Shown here piece after piece: positions 59,704 to 64,000 of a DNA stretch of 64,000 nucleotides (its first letter is position 1; each line of letters starts with the position of its first letter). The notes under the pieces are model-generated. The model was given only the letters and a program-made list of their open reading frames with translations, searched no databases and was not told the origin of the DNA. The stretch is from contig CM056994.1 in assembly GCA_029891345.1 (NCBI GenBank), forward strand, positions 142,622,457-142,686,456, written 5' to 3'. This DNA is from Dryococelus australis. Lineage: Eukaryota > Arthropoda > Insecta > Phasmatodea > Phasmatidae. Position numbers and translations under genes: made by a program.

Positions 59704-59963
59704 TTATAAGATCACAGTGCTCGCATCAGAATCAACTTCATCGATTCCAGACTCGTCCATTACTACATCTGGAATTATTCTAGCTGCAAGTAGCTGTTCC
59801 ATTCTTCACGACGTACAATCCCGCCACATATGTTGCCACTTCCCATCATTAGCAAAAGCAGGCATGCTGTAAGCACAGTCTTCACATGGCAAATAGTATA
59901 CAATACCCTCATCGGCTTTTAACTGCTCATCAAGGAATTGGTATACTTGTTTTATTTTGTGCT
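59704..59963 (-). pseudogene. C-terminal protease-like exon with cysteine block
   Basis: A textbook 3' splice site (ttcttttgcag on -) precedes AGCACAAAATAAAACAAG, and the exon is open from 59,963 to a TAA at 59,704-59,706 apart from one TGA at about 59,807. It reads VYQFLDEQLKADEGIVYYLP, then CEDCAYSMPAFANDGKWQHM, then RMEQLLAARIIPDVVMDESG and a short acidic tail. An acidic-Asp-Cys block followed by an alanine-rich stretch and then RM...LL is the order I associate with the cysteine end of Ulp1-type domains in transposons. The family is inferred. Confidence 0.42.
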
Positions 59964-60105
59964 CTGCAAAAGAAATAATAAGTTATTTTGGCAGCACTCG
60001 CAATTGAGAACAGTTTAAACTGAATAATATTTTCGTTTTCCCATATTCTATAAAAGCTTTGAATACTACAACACATTCAGAATCACAATTGTCACAGAAG
60101 TGACC

Positions 60106-60366
60106 TTAATGCATTGTACCTGTTGCGGGCTGATGCAGAGATGAAATCCCCTGTAGGTACTGAGTTGTTGATCTAGATGATGTATTGAAGTTGTAGTAGA
60201 CATCTGGCATCATTCTCAGTGTGGACATCTGTCGTTGTAGACATATAATGTTGATGTAGAGGTTATAGTGGACACCTGGCATCGTTTTCGATGTAGATGT
60301 CTGTCTTTGTTGTAGTATATGCCTAAGTCTCACTACTACTAATTCAATGCACACGCAAGCATACAC
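60106..60366 (-). repeat. Tandem duplication of about 71 bp inside a short ORF
   Basis: The words gtagtagacatctggcatca (60,190) and atagtggacacctggcatcg (60,261) start matching segments 71 bp apart. On - this gives an 86-codon ORF with a doubled block (QRQTSTSKTMPGVHYNLY and QRQMSTLRMMPDVYYNFN). Whether it ever coded is unclear. Confidence 0.55.
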
Positions 60367-61029
60367 ACATGAAGTGAGCTAGGCAGTTGAAAACTCAACA
60401 CTGAGAAAAATTTTATTTATCCCTCCTTATATAGTAAATGGATTGTAAATGGCTGCCATTTTCCTTTAAATATGCTTAAATTTTGCCTTAATTGACAATA
60501 ATTTAAAATATCATAAAACTTAATAGATTTCAGCTTCGCTAACAGTCATATTTCAGTAATATCACATCGAGATTTATTTTCTAGGGAAAACAATTTATAA
60601 AGAAGTTCAAATGTATATTCTAGGCTAGCAAATTTACAGATGGAATAAGTATGTTTCCTCTGCTAGACAAATAAATATTTAAATACAGATTGAAAGTGTA
60701 AAACCTTTACTTAAGTATTGCTTAAATCGAATGAGGTGTGAATGGTGGTCTAACTTTACCTTGTGTAAGTGGAACAACATATGGATTTCATTATTAAAAT
60801 AATATATTTAACGAGTCAAAATATGTCCTTTAATGACAAATATTTTCGTGGAAATACATAAATAATTTGGCTGGAAAATGGTATAAAAAGTTTACAGAAT
60901 TAAAATATAAAGTATTCTGGTTGGAATGTTAAATCTTTCGGATTATCTTGTGGGGATTACAATATCGGGTAACATTTAACTTCAGGGATATAAATTTCAT
61001 CAGCGGGACTTGTCAAATTATATTTCACT
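60367..61029. other. AT-rich interior of element B
   Basis: No gene or repeat recognised. Confidence 0.4.
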
Positions 61030-61870
61030 GGGAATACCCCAGGCTCTAGATTGGAGAATCAGATTTGTCGATACTTCAGTGTTTGTGTGAAAGTAGCAGT
61101 TTCAACGGCAGAGGGGAAATACCCCAGGTCGGTTCAATATACGAACCCAGAGGGATGGAATCTTCTCGACATTCTGCACAAAAGACGTGCTTTGGCCTTG
61201 AGGCAAGCCTCCTTTCCTGACCGAGGCAGCTCTCATGTTGGAAAATGCACGCCTGATGGGGGAGGGGGGCAGGGTGAAAGGAGGGGGGCAGGGTGAAAGG
61301 AGGGAGGCTGGGGCTGTATGGACTGGCCAGTTCTCGAGATATCCGAAAAACACAATCTGGGGCTGAAGGGAGGAGGTGCATGGCCTTGGATCTATAGTGA
61401 AGGCTGTGCAGCACCCTCTGTGGATAGGTCAGTCATCCCAAAATGCGTTCTGACCTTGAAGGGGCAATGGGCAGGTTTTGCGATGCGCAGCATTGGAAGG
61501 GGACATTACTCCAGATATGCATTCTGGGCTGGAGTAGGCAGAGGGGGTAGTTGTTATAAAACAGGTTTTAGCAGTGCTGGATCGACATCAAGGATGCGTG
61601 ACCTTGAACAAGGCAGCCCTTCAGCCAGCAGAAAACAAATGCTGGGTTGGAGGAAGAGGAGGATGCATTGCCGAAAAACTCCCTCTGAAGTGTTGTCACA
61701 TGAGCTTGGACACGAATTCTCCTTTCGCAGAAAGACACGGTCCGGATAAGGGGAGGGGGAGGGCAGCACCGACGTGAACAGTTCTCGTGGGTTGGCACCA
61801 TCTTAGTTCTTCGCAAAACCCTTGTCAAGGGTACACATATACACCAGCTCTCTCGACTTCACTGGGTGCA
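61030..61870. repeat. GC-rich, G-rich block next to the right terminal repeat
   Basis: A block of about 840 bp rich in G on +, with an exact doublet of aggggggcagggtgaaagg at 61,262-61,302 and scattered returns of a tgaccttgaa/tggccttgag word (61,193, 61,381, 61,451, 61,600). It is probably a decayed minisatellite. The long overlapping ORFs on both strands (for example + 61,318-61,749) are composition shadows. Confidence 0.5.
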
Positions 61871-62234
61871 GTGGCCAGCGGACTTCGAAAAGTGTAGACA
61901 TACCATATGCCTGAGTGTTAGCCATGGTTATAGTTTAAATACAAAAAAAATTATAACTTTTTTTTAACTTATCAGGAAAAAATAATTTTCGTGTGTTAAA
62001 CCTATATAGTACGTTTATCGTGTAAACTTGTTTCTGAGTTAGGGTCGACGAAACTTAGAATGATTTTCAACTACAATTTTGCTAACTAGTGCCATGAATT
62101 TCACAGACTTAACGGAAAAATTTGCAGTATGTCGATTATTTTAAATAAAAATATAGAGTATGTTTCTATAAAGTTTTACGGGGTATGCCATCCGAGTCTC
62201 CTTGCACTTCGACAGAAATAATTTGTGTAAAAGT
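61871..62234. other. AT-rich spacer
   Basis: No feature recognised between the G-rich block and the inner edge of the right terminal repeat of element B. Confidence 0.4.
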
Positions 62235-63728
62235 GAATTATTCTTACAATAGTAAGACTTTCGTTAAAAATCACTGCCAGTATTAAAAAAAATATTTATC
62301 ATTTCTTTGTCTGCTGTAGGACATAGTGTAATCAAGTCGTTAATAGTAGCTTGGTAATGAAATAGGTTCTGTCAGTCGTAAATTTCAACTCAGCCACACT
62401 CCACGTAAATAACAGCTTATAAGCTGTAATCCAGTAATTCATTCACCATCCTCCAAGGCAGAGGTATGAGTTTTGGGAGATCCTGGTGCAATTTAATTGT
62501 GTGTTTTTAAATTGTTTAGTCATTTTCATGTACTTGTGATTGTTACCTGTTTAATTTATTTGGAAACATTCGTTTTGTATTTTCATTAAAATTTCCGAGT
62601 TTTTTACCTCAATCTATAATCAAGCATAGGCCGACGTAGGTTATATTTGCTCTCAACACAGGTCATTAGTTGATGTAAGTGCTATATTCAGGTTAGTGCT
62701 GCAGAAACCTCCTGAGCAAAAGGACCTATAGTAAAATCACTGACTGTTAAACACGAATCTCGTTAAGTGATTTTATATTTAACATGAGTAATTAATATTT
62801 TTGCGTGCATCGTAAACATAATTGCTATCCATTTATCACTTATTCACATCTCTTTCCGAGTAGCTACATCCTTAGTCGCCTGTCGGACGCACTCCGTGTA
62901 TCAAACAGCTTATAAGTTGTCGCATGTCGTACACTGCAGTCATTGCTTCAGCCATCTCACGACCAAATGGACGTGTTTTAAAATCATGTAAAGTACATGC
63001 GAGAGACGTCAAGTAGTGTAATTTTTTTCTAAATACACTCTTATTGTGATTAGAAAAACAGCTGTTTGATTTAAAGCGACATTTTTGATTCGTTAATTAA
63101 TTTCACAGTGGTGACTTATGTTATTGTGATGGTTTAGCACTTGTCGATAGTGTTATTCACACAGTTAAAATTCTTTCTTGTGTTATTTATTTGTATGTAG
63201 AACACGTAACTTATTTCCTTTAAACACTACAAAATTTCACTCGTGTGTTATGTCAGAGCTGTTATTCATTCGGGATAGTAGTATCTTTCAAAGTCGCCTA
63301 TCATCCAACACCATCTACAAGCAATATCACTACCAACCCAAAAAATTTACACTTATGCCACTCTTGCACAAACTCACCACATATATACTCTGTCCCCAAC
63401 ACGTCACACCTCAGTAGAGTGCTAGAGCTCATAGGGTAAACATCTACGAGAGCTGCTCCCCAACCCACAAAAAGAAATAAAGAAACTATTAAATTTGTCG
63501 CTTAGTAAACTCTTGCACAATCTACAAATAAAATTATTCGGATCAAAATTGGATTAAAAAATTTTACCGGATTTGATCGGGTCAAAAATCAACCCTTTCA
63601 TTACAGTTAACCCTTTCAATTCTGTTAACTCTTTTAATGAATTTAATTAACTCTTAGATGAATTTATCCCTTTCATATCAATAAAGGCGGCATCACTTTG
63701 TATCTCAAACCCGTGCACTCCTACTGCT
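62235..63728 (-). repeat. Right terminal inverted repeat of element B
   Basis: This is the inverted partner of the left arm. It ends near cctactgct (63,720-63,728). It contains actcttgcac twice (about 63,362 and 63,509), the complement of the tgcaagagt word in the left arm and in element C. Confidence 0.72.
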
Positions 63729-64000
63729 CACGAGGTGTGTTTGTAAGTTTCCTCTTTGTTCCTAATTTGGATGCTCATTTGTTTTAATATTTCTTCTTGT
63801 TAAGTATATCACCTCGTCAAAGTAACCTAACTCACGTCTGTAATGTTTTCTCTCACCTATAGGCCTACAAACAGTGAAAGGAAGATTCGCGTACCGCGTT
63901 ATATCATGATTAGCACCAATGGAACCATTACCAATACGGATACCGTTAAAAGTCATGAAACCATTCTTAATACTGCTTAAATTTGCGGAAATATATATGT
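63729..64000. other. Flanking DNA at the window end
   Basis: AT-rich DNA outside element B; the short - strand ORF 63,762-63,956 has no known motif. Confidence 0.4.

Larger units (their letters stand above)
44938..63728. mobile_element. Polinton-like element B with long terminal inverted repeats
   Basis: The unit is about 18.8 kb. The left arm (44.94-47.28 kb) matches, inverted, the right arm (62.24-63.73 kb). Landmarks include gtcctacagcagac (47,208 and 62,325), the aaactcggaaattttaatg area, a caaataaattaaac area, ttgatatcaat near the outer end and the 14-mer tgcaagagtgtgct that element C's left repeat also contains. A type B DNA polymerase lies inside on -, with an array of protease-like ORFs upstream of it. 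The exact outer base is uncertain by about 10 bp and I could not settle a 6-bp duplication. No capsid or ATPase gene was found. Confidence 0.72.

Noticed and set aside
61318..61749. A 143-codon ORF on + with a 112-codon ORF on - overlapping nearby
   Set aside because: Both lie in the G-rich repeated block and show no motif; open frames on both strands point to composition.
1..64000. CRISPR arrays, rRNA genes, bacterial-type operons or ribosome binding sites
   Set aside because: The tandem repeats found have no repeat-spacer layout, no rRNA-like sequence was noticed, and the composition, SINE and transposons show this is animal nuclear DNA.

Overview
The window is animal nuclear DNA, AT-rich, with no intact host gene, rRNA or clear tRNA gene that I can find. 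It is an accessory region built almost wholly of decayed mobile elements. The organism is most likely an insect. A tRNA-derived SINE at about 43.97-44.2 kb resembles, from memory only, repeats that are very common in stick insects, so a phasmid is my best guess, held weakly.

Three blocks belong to the Polinton/Maverick (adintovirus-like) group of large viral-type transposons. Block A (about 1.7-18.8 kb) carries a morphogenesis set: two decayed copies of an FtsK/A32-like packaging ATPase (1.69-2.4 kb on + and 9.03-9.9 kb on -), a small core-like X protein, a remnant of an adenain-like protease, a double-jelly-roll major capsid protein in one frame of 393 codons broken by four stops, and three unrecognised ORFs. 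Block C (21,380-32,160) is a complete 10.8-kb unit: terminal inverted repeats of about 1.42 kb starting AGTAGTA, flanked by a near-perfect 6-bp target duplication (TCCTAT/GCCTAT), with a decayed protein-primed DNA polymerase B on + and no recognisable capsid genes. Block B (about 44.9-63.7 kb) is a second, larger element of the same family in which the polymerase lies on -. It also carries an array of short - strand ORFs and exons that look like repeated pieces of a Ulp1/C48-type cysteine protease.

Other mobile elements are nested in or between these blocks. There are three Tc1/mariner-type elements: a remnant at 5.2-5.9 kb, a TA-flanked 865-bp deletion derivative inside block C at 24,262-25,126, and a TA-flanked 2,097-bp element at 37,538-39,634 whose catalytic domain is split by an expanded TA microsatellite. 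There is also a hAT-like transposase pseudogene at 34.9-37.2 kb, one clear SINE and some tRNA-like fragments. Several minisatellites or tandem duplications are visible, at 3.2, 15.2, 18.9, 46.4 and 60.2 kb.

The most interesting pattern is the split of functions. Blocks B and C have polymerase and long terminal repeats but no visible capsid genes, while block A has packaging and capsid genes but no visible polymerase, integrase or terminal repeats. Both polymerase pseudogenes are preceded by an ORF with three repeats of a short acidic motif (of the type DLYxSDS). All gene calls rest on reading translations by eye; no search was run.
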